Source of the DNA: Corella eumyota
Taxonomy: Eukaryota; Chordata; Ascidiacea; Phlebobranchia; Corellidae
DNA: 64,000 nt
NCBI GenBank assembly: GCA_963082875.1
Contig: OY720103.1
Location: 1,178,001 to 1,242,000, forward strand
Reading direction: 5' to 3'
The notes beneath the pieces were generated by a model. It saw only the letters and a list, made by a program, of their open reading frames with translations, ran no database searches and was not told the DNA's origin. Positions 37,501 through 51,400 of the stretch are shown here, one piece after another (positions within the stretch are counted from its first letter, which is position 1; every line of letters begins with the position of its first letter). The translations under genes were made by a program, and so were the position numbers.

Positions 37501-40500
37501 AAGTGATCCCTACCCTGTTATGGGATTGGTAGAAGGATGTGCATACAAGTATGTTAAAATTATATTTCTTCACAATGCTATAGCACATTTAAAAGCATTT
37601 CTTGTGCTTAAAGTTGTATATTTTGTTTATGTTAGATTCCGTGTACTTACCGTGAATGCAGCTGGATGCAGCGAACCGAGTGACGTAACAGATTCGATCA
37701 TTGTCACCGCAACAAAAGGTTGTAATTTACATTAAAATATAAAAATAGCAATCCAAATGTAAATGACTCATGAATTAATAGTTTGCTTCTTTTTTTGTAT
37801 ATTTAAAAATAAAGCCTGCATCTCTATAATGTTTTAAACTAATAAATCTAATTTTGGTTTAATAAAAATTAATATTATAAATATATAGAAGTTAAAGAAC
37901 AAGAATCTCCAGAACAAAGCCAGGAGCAAACTGAGTGTGATCTTCAGTTTAAAGAAACTGAGGTTCAGCAAGAAGAGGTTGTTGGACCTTATAGAGGACC
38001 TCCAACTGCACCAAGCAATGTCGAAAGCTCGAAGGTAAAGCTACTTTTATAGAATCAATATCACTTATATTGGCAACTTCTTTGAACAATTATACATGGT
38101 AAAATTATATTTTTTTCATAGTCTACAAGAGAATGTATTGAAATTCGATGGATTCCTCCAAGCAAGTCAGGTGGGGAGCAGGTTCGATATTATGTCGAAT
38201 ACAAAGAGATGGGAACAGAAGATTGGCTCTCGGCTAATCATGCCCCTATCAGGTAAAACAAATCAACTTTTTTACAAAAGTTAAAAGATGACTTTAAACA
38301 AATAAATTTTAAAATATTATAAATTGAAATCAATTATTAAACTTTATCTACTGCTCCTCTAAAACAAATAGACTAAGCGTTTTTTTATACTTTGTCTTGC
38401 GGTATTACTCATTAATATTATGTTTTATGTTATAGATATACTGAATACCCTGTCAATCAACTGAGTGCAGGTGAAAGTTACATGTTTCGTGTTAGAGCCG
38501 TCAACAAAATGGGTACAAGTCCATTCAGTGAGCCTTCTGAGCCAGTTTTAGCAAGCGATGGAATTAGTAAGTTCACTTTAACCCGTTTTATGTGTATAGT
38601 TAAAATAAAGAAAAAATATTTAAGCTCAATATTGTTATTAAGCTTATTAGGAACCATATTTATAAAAAGCTTTATAACTACAATAAAAAGAAGTGCTAGT
38701 TTTTATTATACTAATAATAGGGGTGATAGATTTTTAATACAAACAAAACTTTTTTGTGAAATTTTATAGGACCTCCAAACTGGTGGGGTGGAATGAAGTC
38801 AATGTTTCGTGTAGCAGAGGATAAAGGCAAACCTTGTGTAACTAAAGAATCTATCAAGGTTTGCTGGGAAGAACCATCAAGCGATGGAGGTTCCAGAATT
38901 ACTGGATATTTCTTAGAAGTGTAAGTATCATAGTTTCTATATAAATAAGCGTTGGTATGTTACATATTTAAATGGTTATCGTAGTATCAGTATCACATAT
39001 TTAAATGGTTGTTATATCACTTTTCGTAATACTAAATTTCATGGAAATGTAATAACTAAGGCATGTAATTTTCTATAAACAACAACGAATTAATTTTTTT
39101 ATTTTTAGTCGGCAAACTGGTGGAAAATTTCGTCCAGTAAACAACAAAGCCTTGGCTCAACGTCATTTTACTTTGAACGGACTTAAACAGGATCAGTCGT
39201 ACGAGTTTAGAGTGAGAGCTTGTAATGTGGCAGGGTGTGGTTCTTGGAAGAATATGCCTGGACGTGTGACCGCTAAGAACCCAGGTCGGAACAATGTTTA
39301 ATATAATATATTAAAACCTTTTTAGCCACTTTTGTATTTTTGAGATTTACAAAATACTGAAAGTCCTACCATTTTTTTACGTTTTCGTAATTGTGCCAGA
39401 CATGTTAAGTATCTTAGCATTATTCACCTATACTTTATTAATACAGTTACCTAGTTAATTTTACAGAACAATGTTTAAAATTTTTAATATAAATTTTTTT
39501 TTTATATATTTTTTCTAGAATGCCCTAGCGATCCCACCAATGTCATGTTTACTGACGTCATAGACGAAATGGTTTGTTTAGAATGGAAGAAACCAGAAAG
39601 GTGCAGCGACTTGATTGGATACTTAGTCGAGAGGTAATGTATTAACACAGTAAAAAATGTATGGTCATAGTAAGTCTAATTTAAATATGACTGTTAACTT
39701 AGACGAAAGGAAAACTCTGACTTCTGGATACCCTGCAATAAACTACCTGAGCAAGTCAAGGAAGAAAAATACAACGTTGATGGTTTAGTACGAGGTATTT
39801 ACTTTTTTTAAATTTACAAACGTGGTATTGTTGTTTCTCATTTAAAACTCCTATCCATTTTTATTAAATTTTCTTTAGGCCAAACTTACTTCTTCCGAGT
39901 CACTTGTGTAAATAAATACGGATCAGGAATTCCATCTTTGCAATCTCCATATGTTACAGCAGGAGAGCCATGGGGTAATTTATTTCTACAAGAATATATC
40001 CTAAAAAAATAAATAAACTTTTAACTAATTATATATTCAAAAATGACGCTTAGATTGTGTATTATAATATATGTGTAAATAAAACATAGTAAATAATTTT
40101 AAAATTGGAATAAAATTTTAGAGGCTGTTAAGGAACGTCAGGAGGCAATGTTGGAAGCTGCGAGACTTAAACGTGAAGCTGAACTAGAAAGATTGAGGTT
40201 AAGTCAAGAAGAAGAGAGAAAAGAAGGTTTGTTTAAATCTTAAACTTTGATAAAAACTTTCATACCCAGTTTAGCCCTAAAGAAAAAGTGGTATAACTTT
40301 CCAACTTTAAATTGTATTTTGCAGCTTTCCTTGAAAGAATAGAAGATTGTTACGCGCCTACGAATGACCAGGGAACATTCCATTGCAGAGTCAAGGACCC
40401 AAGAACTGTTGTGTCTTGGCACTTCGGAAACTTTAAAGAGGTAACTTTTGCATTTATACTTTTTTATTCATTTGTATGTGTTTATCCTTGATAAGGGAAA

Positions 40501-43500
40501 AACAACTAATTAGCCTAAAAATAACTTCTAACTATATTGCTTGATAGGTAAACTGTTAATAAATAAAAAATAATTGTCTTTCACATAGGTTCTTGTTCAA
40601 CCTACTGGCAAATATGACATTATAAGCGTGGGAAAACGTCGAAGTTTGATCATCAACGATTGTTCCATCCAAGATGTGCAAGTTACACATTGTGTTGCAA
40701 CGTACAACAATTGCACCTGCTCTGCTGATCTAGTGGTGGGAGGTGGTAAGTTATATGGACTATATCTGTTTACATAAATCGTTGTAAGTACTTAACATGA
40801 CTGTATATTTTATTTGTTAGTGTGTCCTGTTCATTTTATCCGATTCCCGTTGGACTTGTTCATCAAAAAAGGAGAGACAGCGATCATGGATTGCCTGTTA
40901 TCTAAATCGAATGCTAAGGTGAAAATTAAAATTAAACCTGTATTATATATAACTTTGACACAATTTTTAATACATTTACTGAACAATTTAAATGTTTAAT
41001 ATTGTTTCTTGAAGGTCGAGTGGTCCAAGAATGACGTTAAGATTACTTCAGAGGACGATGATCGCTATGAATTTGTTGCACAAGGAGCAGGGCGTTCGTT
41101 GATCATTAATGACGTCAGTTATGACGATATTGCGATGTACACCGTTAGTGGTCTTGGTGGATCGTACACCATCAACCTGGTGGTAGATGGGGGTAAGTCT
41201 AATATGTTTTAGTCACTTATATATACTTGTACTAATACTATTACATATTGAATCTAGAGTCAAATTTTACAGTTTATACGATGAAATACCTTTTATAATA
41301 TTGGGTGTCTAAAAAAATTTCTAAATAGATACTGGTCCATTTATTTTTGTTTTTTAAATTAATTGTATTCAGTGTTTGATATTTTTAATTTTGTTTTACA
41401 GTTCTGCCAGTAAAGTTCGATAAGCCTTTAACTGACAGCGCATTGCCTCATGATGCTACAGTTGCTATGTTTGAATGCTTGGCTGTACCATCACCCTTGT
41501 TTGAGGGTAGCTTACCTGCATGTAAGTGGTATCATGGAGATGAATTGATTGACTCAGGAGACGAGAGATACGAGATTGTATCAGTAGGAAATCTGCATAC
41601 CTTGAAGGTTTAATTACATTATGCTTGGCCTACCAATATTTTATATTACTCCTAAGCACATTGCTTAAATGGGTTAAAGCATATATAGATTAATTGGATA
41701 GGTAAAATTGATCAAATTTGCAATTTATTCTTAAACAGATATTTAATCCCACTTTCGAAGATAACGGAACAATTAAATGTGTTGTTGAAGGAGGCACAAC
41801 AGTTTGTGAACTTCAAGTTGACAGTAAGAACTTTAAACCCAATTACAAACATTAGTTCAAATGTGAAATACTAAAATTTATTATTTTACAGAACCACCGC
41901 CTCCACCACCAAAGACTGTAAGGGCAGAAGATTACAGTAAGTAAAAGGAAATCTTATTTTAGTCCTTTGATGTAAAATATTTGATTAGATTTATTTAGTT
42001 AATTTAAAGAATGTTATTAAATTGTTAGATTTGTTATAGCTATATTTTAACCTATAAACTTAACATAGTAATAAGGTCTAAACAAAAAGAATAAAATTAA
42101 TTTTCTTTTTTGTGTAGTCATTAATTTCGAGCAAGGTTTGAAGGCTGAAGCTCTTTCCAATGCTCTGCGCTTGTATTGCATTGTATCCAAACTTACAAGT
42201 GATGCTAAGATCATTTGGTATTTCAATAACGAAGAAATTACAGTCGATAACAACAAGTTCAAGGTAAGAAAAGTATAAATATAAAATACTAAAAAGAAAA
42301 GTAAAATAGTTTTACTTTCTTATTTAATTTACTTTCTTAGTTTTACTTTCTTATTTAAAGTGTGTTAAATTTTAAGTATTTCTTTAGGTTGTTATTTCTT
42401 TAAGTTGTTGTAATAAAAATTTTGATAATTTTTTTAGTGTTTTAACGACACTGACAGTGGCCTCGTTTCCCTGGTGATCACCCCCATATCACGTGACCTT
42501 GGTGAAGGTCGTTTTACCTGCGAGTTCATCACTCCTCTCACGACCTTCGACACAAAGGTCAACCTTGACTTTATGGATGACGGTGAGTCAGATATTAAAA
42601 AAAAATATATATATATTAAAGTAAAATTTAAAAAATATAAAAAAGCTTTAGCTATATAGTATTGTGTTTGCTATGATTATTATTCTTACATGTTCTGTTT
42701 TCGTTTTTTTCACATTTTCTTACATTTGCAGAGTTTGACAAGATATTTACGAAATCTGAAGGGTTGTTCCAAGAAGAGGAAAAAGAGAGAAAGCAAAGAT
42801 TGGAAGAGAGAAAAAAGAAGAAGGAAGAAAGGACCGGTCAAAAAGTAAAATATTTAAACCAAAAATGCAATTTTGATCAGGTTTTACTGTAATGTTTTCT
42901 TCTTTAGTCTTCCAACGTCACACAGCCGATTGTTATTCCGAATGGGATCGAATATGACGTCACAGATAACGGAGATATCGTAATTTACGCGGAGGTTGGT
43001 TTTTTACTAAATTCAAGATTTTTACATTTCTTTTTTAAATTTTTTTTAGGCACAAATTTACATTTTTTACTATATTCTTCTAGACTACAATGGATTTAAG
43101 CTCGTGTGACGTTGTATGGTTAAAGGACAGCATTAAAATCAAGAGTGAGCGCCATTTACCTGAGATTTGCGACAAAAAGACGACTTTAAAGATTAATGTA
43201 AGTGTGCTGTAATAGCCCAACAATTTTAATTCATTTTTCTGCCAAATTTTTTTTTTTTAATTTTTATTTTTTTAAAGAATATTGCCTTGTTTTTTATGTT
43301 AAAAGGTTACAGCTTAAACATAGACTTACACTTTTTGTAAAAATACATCATGATACAAAATTACTGTATTCCTATTACCTTTGGTAGGCCGTATATGCCA
43401 TTACCTTTGGTGAGATTAATTAAAAGCATTAATCATTTACCTTTAATTAATTATTTTTAAAGCAACCTTGTGCCGATGATGCTGGCACTTATTCCTGCCA

Positions 43501-44363
43501 AATAAAATCCGAGTCAGCAAGTTGCGAAATGAGTGCTGACGTCACAGGAAAAGGTATGTTTGTAATAATCATTCTTGATGATTTATTGTTCACGTCATAA
43601 TTTGTTGTTTAATGTATTCCTGAATTGTTACACTTTTTGCGAAATCTTGTATTCCTAAAAACTGTTATTGTAGTCTATTGACATTCTTATAATTTTTGAT
43701 AATATGGTAGTAAATAAAACACGTGGTTTTACAATATGAGGTCTTGAGTTCGATCCCCCCCGTTTTTTCATGTCTTAGCGCACTTGAGTAAAGCGTTATA
43801 AATGGTGCAAACTTCTGCCATGCCAAAAACTTATCGTTTAGGCCGTAAAGTCCGCCATCCAGCATCTAAAATAAATAAATACAAAACAAACATAACATTA
43901 ATTAAAATGTTGTTAATTAGTTTTTAAGGAACTTCTCCTGAAAAGTGCTGACGTCAGGATCACTAACGATGACGTCACTCAAACACTCGAAAGTTATGAC
44001 GTCATTACGGAAGAAGATATAGAAACGATCGAAGCCGAGCAAGAAATTCCTGCGGTTAGTTTTTTTATAAGTTCTCGAACAATAAGTTGAATCTACTCGA
44101 GCATGTAATACGTTTAAGCCCACGCAAAACTTCTGTAATATAATTAGCACTTACAAGAAAAATACATTAAATTGCTAAATAAACGTGATGTTGTCAAGTC
44201 TTTTTGTTTTAAATGTTAATTACCAATACCAATATGTTTTGGTTAAATCGCGTGATTTTAAGGATTTTGATAAATTTATGTTCAATGTTTTCTATAGGAA
44301 GCGGAAATTGAGGCTGAACAGCGCGCTACAGATGACGTAGAGGCAGAAGAAAAACAGTGTTGA
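31596..44363 (+). CDS. MYOM: myomesin, sarcomeric M-band protein
   Basis: About 38 exons, the first 31596-31696, 32362-32491, 32647-32693, 32805-33083, 33228-33359, 33529-33664, 33859-34010, 34227-34414 and 35562-35681, the last 43921-44054 and 44298-44363. I checked phases throughout. A basic, disordered N-terminal head is followed by Ig (33859-34414), Ig (35562-36470), five Fn3 domains (about 36480-37100, 37341-37718, 37990-38566, 38770-39284, 39519-39974), a helical linker rich in Glu/Arg (40122-40226), then five Ig domains (40325-40745, 40821-41192, 41402-41821, 42118-42582, 42732-43553) and an acidic tail. A second Lys/Glu helix (42732-42844) precedes the last Ig. The 2 Ig, 5 Fn3, 5 Ig order with helical linkers is that of vertebrate myomesins, which crosslink myosin filaments at the M-band and dimerise through the last Ig. 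Estimated length is about 1,500 residues, near the family norm. Confidence 0.93.
34868..35166 (+). CDS. MYOM: alternative last exon of myomesin (short isoform)
   Basis: After the exon ending at 34414 (phase 1), two acceptors fit. One is the Ig exon at 35562, which gives full-length myomesin. The other is this exon, entered at TTTTTAG/CC and open for 99 codons to a TGA at 35164-35166. Its product is Ser/Thr/Glu-rich with no recognised domain. A canonical AATAAA follows at 35258. Including it would give a protein of the N-terminal head, one Ig domain and a unique tail, without Fn3 repeats or the dimerisation region. The reading frame, acceptor and poly(A) signal are seen; its use is inferred. 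Confidence 0.7.
35258..35263 (+). terminator. AATAAA poly(A) signal for short myomesin isoform
   Basis: AATAAA lies 92 bp after the stop of the alternative exon and is followed by a T-rich stretch. It is inside the gene, about 300 bp before the next myomesin exon. Confidence 0.6.
43703..43835 (+). repeat. decayed tRNA-headed SINE
   Basis: The stretch with GAGGTCTTGAGTTCGATCCCC and AGCGCACTTGAGTAAAGCGTTATAAATGG matches the B-box and body of the SINE at 61871. It lies in the myomesin intron before exon 43921. Confidence 0.7.
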
Positions 44364-45495
44364 TAGATTGTTACATTACACAGTGTATTATTATGTTTAT
44401 TTATGTTTCGCACTTCACAATACATGCATGAGACGTCCTATTGTCTTGTTTATTATTCGCGTTTGTGTCTTGATTGTTAATAGAACAATCGATTACAACG
44501 AGAACAGTCGAGAGCGTTTGTTTAATTTGTAGCATTCTAGTATTAGTCAAACAATGACAAATTCTAGTGTATCAAATTAAGCAGGGATTACTCGAAACAA
44601 AAACGAATAGTGACGTAGTGGTTTTACGCACGGTCGCGTTACAATACCTTGCGATTTAGTGATGTTTTTGGTGGTGCGTTTCAGTTTAAGCAACGCTGGG
44701 ATAAGCGTGGGAAGAGATTTTGTTTGGTTGAAACAGATATTCTGTTTAGTTGGATTACTGCACTTTTAAATGCAAGAAGTATTTGTAGAATTAATGTAGA
44801 AAAACACAGGTTTAAAGCTAGTAAAAAAAAATTTCCAGCAGAAAATTGTTAACCTAATGAAGTTTACATTTAAAAAAACATTTTTTTAGTAAGGCATTTT
44901 ATTTTATATCAACTTTTTACAAAATAGGATGTAATAACACTTTAAGAAAAAAGTTAGGTATATATTTCTCATCACTTTATATCTCTGACGTCACGGTTAC
45001 GTCACAGTCACAGGTCAGCTGTTACGAGCTGTAATTTTTTTAAAAACTGTCTTCAGATGTTTTGTTTTTTTCGGTTGTTTTTTGGTGTTTTGCATACCTT
45101 TAAAGTTTTATAAAGAGAACAAGGTATAGAAAATGTAGTATATGAAAGTCTGGAGAGTTTAAAACTGGGAATTCTAATTTTATTGAGACTGACTTCCAGT
45201 AAGACTGGCGACTGGGTTTTGTCAGAGTTCTAAAAAAGATTCGTATTTTCTCCGTTCGTATTTTTGTTATTTTGTCTGAACGATGTAATAAATACAGGTG
45301 AAAATAGTAAGATAACTTTGTTTTTAATGTAATTAAATACATCCTTTTAAAAAAGGTTAAATAAAGAATTTATTTTACAGCTTATAAGACATATATATAA
45401 ACATTGCATTTAAGAGCAGAAGAGTATCACAAATAAATTTATTTGGAATATTTTAAATATCAAGAAGTTTTCAAGAAACATCAAAGAAATTTAAA
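44364..45495. other. intergenic between myomesin and the phosphatase gene
   Basis: About 1.1 kb contains the myomesin 3' UTR and the phosphatase 5' region. A 67-codon open frame at 44649-44852 (+) has no membrane segment or recognisable motif. TGACGTCA lies at 44996, followed by GGTTACGTCACAG. No exon encoding a receptor ectodomain or transmembrane helix was found here. Confidence 0.55.
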
Positions 45496-48400
45496 ATGTT
45501 TAAAACGATTACGAAATTCAGGTGAAGTATTTGCATTTCGCAAAACTGTTTTATGATTAAGAGAATGTGTTAATATTTGGTGAATCATATGCTTTGGTAT
45601 TCTGAAAAGTAAATTCCATTAAATTTAATTTTAGGAATAAGCGTAAGAAGAAAAGCAAGGAACCTTCTGACACAAATGATAATAAAGAACTAAGTAAAAC
45701 TGACAGTGATACTTCAACAAATTTCTTGGCTCCACCACCTTTACCTCCATTGAACTCAACTGACTCTGACTTTAGTAATTACTATTTTATTTTGTGAAAT
45801 GTTTGACCTACATGTTGTATTTGTATTAGGAATTGTTTAACGATTATTCTTAAGTAAATATGCATAGAGTTTAGAAGAAAATGATCTTTTAACGATATTT
45901 CAATATAACTGTGCGAATAAATACACATAACTAATATTTAATAAGGTGCTAGTAATGCCTTTTCTCCAAAAAACTTGGTTTAAGATCAAGTTTTTTGTTT
46001 TACAGGTCAATAATTTTTAAATCTAACGAAATAAAAGTTTTTATAAAATAATTAGAAGAAAAAATTTAACTTTAAAGCGATTATTTATTTTCTTTACGCT
46101 TTACTTATAATTCATTATTTTAAAAATTTTAGGAAGAAATGAATCAGAAAACTCGATTTTAACAATAGGAGATGGTAATGGTTCAAATATATCAGAATAT
46201 GAAGATGAAGTAGAAGAAATAAGCAGACCTGAAGATATTCAGGCTTCAAATCTATATGATATCTACAACAAAAACCATGCAGATGAAGATCGACTTTTCA
46301 TGGCTGAATTTCAAGTAAATAATCAAACACAGTGCTTTCGAAACTTGTATTTGTTTTAAAAATGGAAATGGTGTACACCGTAGCATTTGCATGTTAATGC
46401 ATAATTGGCTATTTAATTTGTATTAAAATTATTCAAGTAACTTAGTAGAAATTTTACAACTTATTTTGTAGTTGCTGAAAAAATTGGTTTCTAAACAAAA
46501 TCCAAAGTGTGAACATGCAAAACTATCTATAAACAGTCATAAAAATCGGTATAAAAACATCATTGCCTGTAAGTGTAAAGCCTTCTAATTAAACAATATT
46601 AAAAGCAACAAAAATTAAACTTTGAAAATGGTTTATGAGTGTAGTGTGTAAATGTATATAATTTAATTACTTTAAATATTATTTACCTGTGATTGTAAAT
46701 AATGATATAACTTGATTTATTTAAGGTGACAATCATCGTGTTAAATTATCAATAATCAACGATGATGAAAATTCTGACTACATAAATGCATCGTACATTG
46801 ATGTAAGTATATCAACTTTATCATTAAATTATTCTTACAGTTTACCTTACTTAGTTTTTACCATATAAAACAAATTGGCAGTGATTTGACTTTTTGAACC
46901 TTGATAAATTACGATTTAAATGCTTACCTCATGGGACTAAATAAATTTAATTATAGAGAATTAGTTATATTAATAAATAATGTTTATTTTTAAATGAATT
47001 TATCATTCTCAATGATGCAATATCTGCATTTCCTGGTTCCATTTATTTTAATGTTGTTTTAAATGATAAACAATTTGTTGCACAACCTGTTTAATATATT
47101 GCAGGCTTTGAATTTATTTGCGCAAATTAATTGGTTTCATAAATTACTCAATATGTTATTTTGTTTAAATGTTAAGCATGCTATAAAATGCTAGTTTTAG
47201 TATATTTAAACACGATTCTTCTTTACTTTTATTTCCTGTACATTTCATGTTAATGCACTTTAATTTTTCCAAGAAATCTTTTTCTACTTACCATGTTAAT
47301 ATGCAAAGAAATCTAATTTTTTAATTTTTTTTAGGGTTATTCTCTTCCAAATAAGTTTATTGCATCACAAGGTCCGAAGGAAAGCACTTTAAATGACTTC
47401 TGGAGGATGATTTGGGAGCAGAAATGTTTTGTTATCGTGATGATTACTGAACTAAGAGAGTTGGGCAGAGTAAGTATCAGATTGTGTGTTAAATATTTTT
47501 GGTGTTTGGTAATTCAATTTTCTATTTTTTAAAGGTTAACCACCCTTTTTTTATCTTGATTGGCTTAATTTGAATTAACTTTTTTGTATTTACATGTATG
47601 GTACTTAATGTTTATTTAGCCTGTTTTAAAATCAATTATTACTGACCAAGTTTTTAGCCATAACATAACCCCTATTTTATATATTGCATATGACCTGACC
47701 CATTTTGTCCCTTATACAGAGGGGTACAAAACAAGTCCTATTTCATATTTTCCAATTTTTAATAATATTCCGAAATTTTTTAGTCTCGCAAAACTATGAT
47801 ACCTTCACCATTCAAATTTCAAGGGCAGGTACTTAGATGTCCCTTAATTTGGCTTTAATTAACCTTATTTTTAGCTTTTTGTTCTTTTTTTTAGTTATTT
47901 AGAACAAGATTTTAGTAGCCATGTTTTATTTTTGGAATGGATCAGTTTGGCAGTTAAAGTTTTTGTTTTTTTAATTTTAGAAAGTTTTGTTTTATTAGGC
48001 TCTAGGTTAGAATGTTATTCTTATTTATGTATATTGTAGTATTTGATACAAAATTACAGAATTCTAAATACTGCTACATCATTATTTTTACATTTAGGCA
48101 TAACTGTAAACTTAATCAAGGATAACTTTGGTTACGCTTCGCATAGTTCAAAAAAAAATTAAAATTTATCTGATTTGTCATGTTTAAGTTTCAACCTTGT
48201 TTAAACAAAAAAAATATTATTTTAAATCACTTTGGTTTTGTAATATATAAGACAAGCAAACCACTGAAACAAATGTGGTAACTGTTATTTTTTTTGATGT
48301 GATCACCCTTGATTTTTTTAAATTTGTTTTTGTAGCAAAAATGTGAACAATATTGGCCTGACAAAGAAGATGGGTTGATGAAGTTTGTTGATATTTCGGT

Positions 48401-51400
48401 TGAGTTTGCTTCTATTAAAAGTTACGGAAGTTTTATCAAAAGAGAACTAACTTTACAATTCAAAAACGTAAGAGGAAGCTCTATGTGCTTTGTTGTAATA
48501 TTAGATTGAAATATGGGTTGTTGTTTCATGCATGTGATTTTATAAACAAAATAGTTTCAGTTCCCTTGTCTGGTACCCAAAAATAATGTACTATCTATGT
48601 TTTTATTTTAATCTTTTTTTAGGAATCTCGGTTGATTTCCCAATTTCAATATCGAGCTTGGCCAGATCATGGAGTCCCAAAAACAACCACAGCTTTGTTT
48701 CGGTTCAGGGAGATTACCTTGCAAGCCCAACCTACAGACGCAGGACCAGTATTAGTGCATTGCAGGTATGAGAATTGTGAAATAAAATCTGCTGTTTGTT
48801 ATGTTATTTAAACATATTTGACAAGCAATTTTCAAGGGCAGACACCTAAATTAAATTAGTAAATATAATGAAGCTGAATAAACCCAAAAAATGCTGTTTG
48901 TGGTGTGTATTGGTCATATTTTGGCCATTAATAGGGCAGACACTTAACTATAGTTTTCTTATTATCGTTTTTTCATTCACAGTGCTGGAGTAGGAAGAAC
49001 AGGAACTTATATTGCTCTTGATGTTCTACTTGATCAGCTAAAGGACACGAACAAAATCAACGTTTTTGAATTAATCCTGGAGTTCAGAATGCGAAGGGCT
49101 GAAATGGTTCAGAGTTTGGATCAGTATTCGTTTATACACAAACTAGTTTATGAATATTATGTGCTGGGAAACACAGACAGGGATCAGGACAAGTTTGAAC
49201 ATTTGTATGAAATATTATCAAAGTAAGTAAAGTTGTAAAAATATAAAAATAATAATTTAAAAAAACAACTAACCATTACACCAAAAATGCACTAAAAAAA
49301 TTTAAAAAGGTTTCTTTTTTGCATTTTAATATGAAGTATTTGTTTTCTGTTATTTTAAAAAAACTGCTGTTTACAGAATAAACATTTATGTTTATATTTT
49401 ATAAAAAAAAAACAGACTCGGTGGGTTATCCTAATAACTGTTGTTTTATGTTTATTGGTTTAACTTTTAAATTGATGTGACAACTATCCACAATATTTAT
49501 ATAACACGCTCTGAACTATTTCACTGTGGGTTGTTAGATTTGTTTATTTACTTTAGCGAAAAATTTGTAACCGTTTAAAATAAACATTGGAAACTACTTA
49601 AAAACCACAAATTTATAACTGTATATACAACTTACTGTAACACCTTAACAAAAATGTCGTGAGTTTTTTGTGCTTTAAAAATCATTTGTTTAGGCTATTA
49701 ATATATTTATTATTTTTTTTATTTTTAGTGAGATTGATGATGGAGTTTCTGGGTTCGATTCCAGCTTCAAGCTTTTAGAATCCTCCCAAATAATCACCTT
49801 TAGGTTTGGGTCTGGAGCTCTCGCTCGGAATAAAGACAAAAATCGAGATGAAACAATTATACCCTGTAAGTACTAAAACTAAAAATATATTAAAAAAAAA
49901 GTTTAACATAAATGAAGCCCTTTAACAAATTTTAACTGCATAAACATTTGTATTTTTTACAAGGGGTGTCTAAGTAACATTTATTTATTTTTTTTATCGG
50001 TTTTTCATTTAAATATTATTTAATGTTATTGTAACCACATATACTATATTATAAAAAAAACGTTGTTGTATATTTTCAAAACAAAGTGTTATATATTACA
50101 TTAAGATATATTGTTATTGTAACTAAAGTACAATATCAAAAAAGTATTTACTGATATATTATTATAACTTACTTGTGTAGATGAGCACTCACAAATTTTT
50201 ATTCGAATGAGGCCTTATGAACAACTTCCTGTTTATATCAATGCTTCTCCTATACAGGTACAAAATTTAAATATAATGTACATACTATATACTGTATATA
50301 TTATGTTAATGTCTGTGTCAAATTGTTAACTTATATGTATATACCACAAATATTATATAGTATATACTGTTAAGTTATCCTGTATACATCAAGTATATGC
50401 TTGTGCTAAATTGTTAACTTACACTTTTCTTACAAAAAATGTTACAGTTTATATTACTTGGTGTTCATTTTTTTAATTGCCTTCACTTTTTTAGAGTTAT
50501 GATATTAACACAAATGTTATTATGGCGCAAGCTCCCATGGAAAACACCATTGAAGATTTTTGGAGAATGGTAGTTGACAACAACGTCATTTGCATAGCAA
50601 TGTTGTGTCAGCTGAAAAATGAAGACAAGGTAGAAACATTGTAGACTTTATTATGAGAAACATTACTTAATAAAGGCAAATATTGTTTCGGTAAAAATGT
50701 TGGTAACATAACAGTTTTCTGTCTGATATATTACGTAATAGAATCTTTGTTTTTACATCATTATAATATGTTTACATCCATCATGGTCAATTAAAGTTCT
50801 ATGCACCATATAACACCAACCCAATTATAAATTGATATCAAATTTCAACAACAAGTTTATTTTAAAGGAGGATTGTGCAGAGTATTGGCCAACCACAGAG
50901 AATTCAATACTCGACCTAGGTGAAATAATTGTGAAAAATGAGGGAGTTACACAACTTAATGATGTGGTGATAACAACACTAACTGTAGAGTACTGTGACA
51001 GGGAAAAGGTGAACAACAAACTGTATTTTTTTGTAATTAATTGGTTATTATAAGTTATGTACGGAAACTTTTTTAAATTATAGTTTTTAAAGTTTAAAAA
51101 TTTACTTTATTGCCTCTTTGGTTATTCCTAAAATTTGGTATTATAATTTGTTTTTTTTTCAAATCACCTTAAGGTGATAGGTTTTATATTCTCATAATAA
51201 AGTCTACAATGTTTGGGGGGGGTGTGCTGTTATGATGCGTTTATGCTATCCGTAAAAACCGGGCTCAAGGGCGAATAGTGTGGCTCAAACCCGAAACCTT
51301 TCGGCTCAAAGTCATCTGCCATGACGGCTTAACCACACTACCGCACTGTATTATATTTTATAATCTGTTTTTTTTTAGATTTTACGAACTGTTACACACT

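Noticed and set aside
44649-44852. 67-codon frame as a missing N-terminal exon of the phosphatase
   Set aside because: No membrane helix or signal peptide and no consensus donor that would join it in phase.
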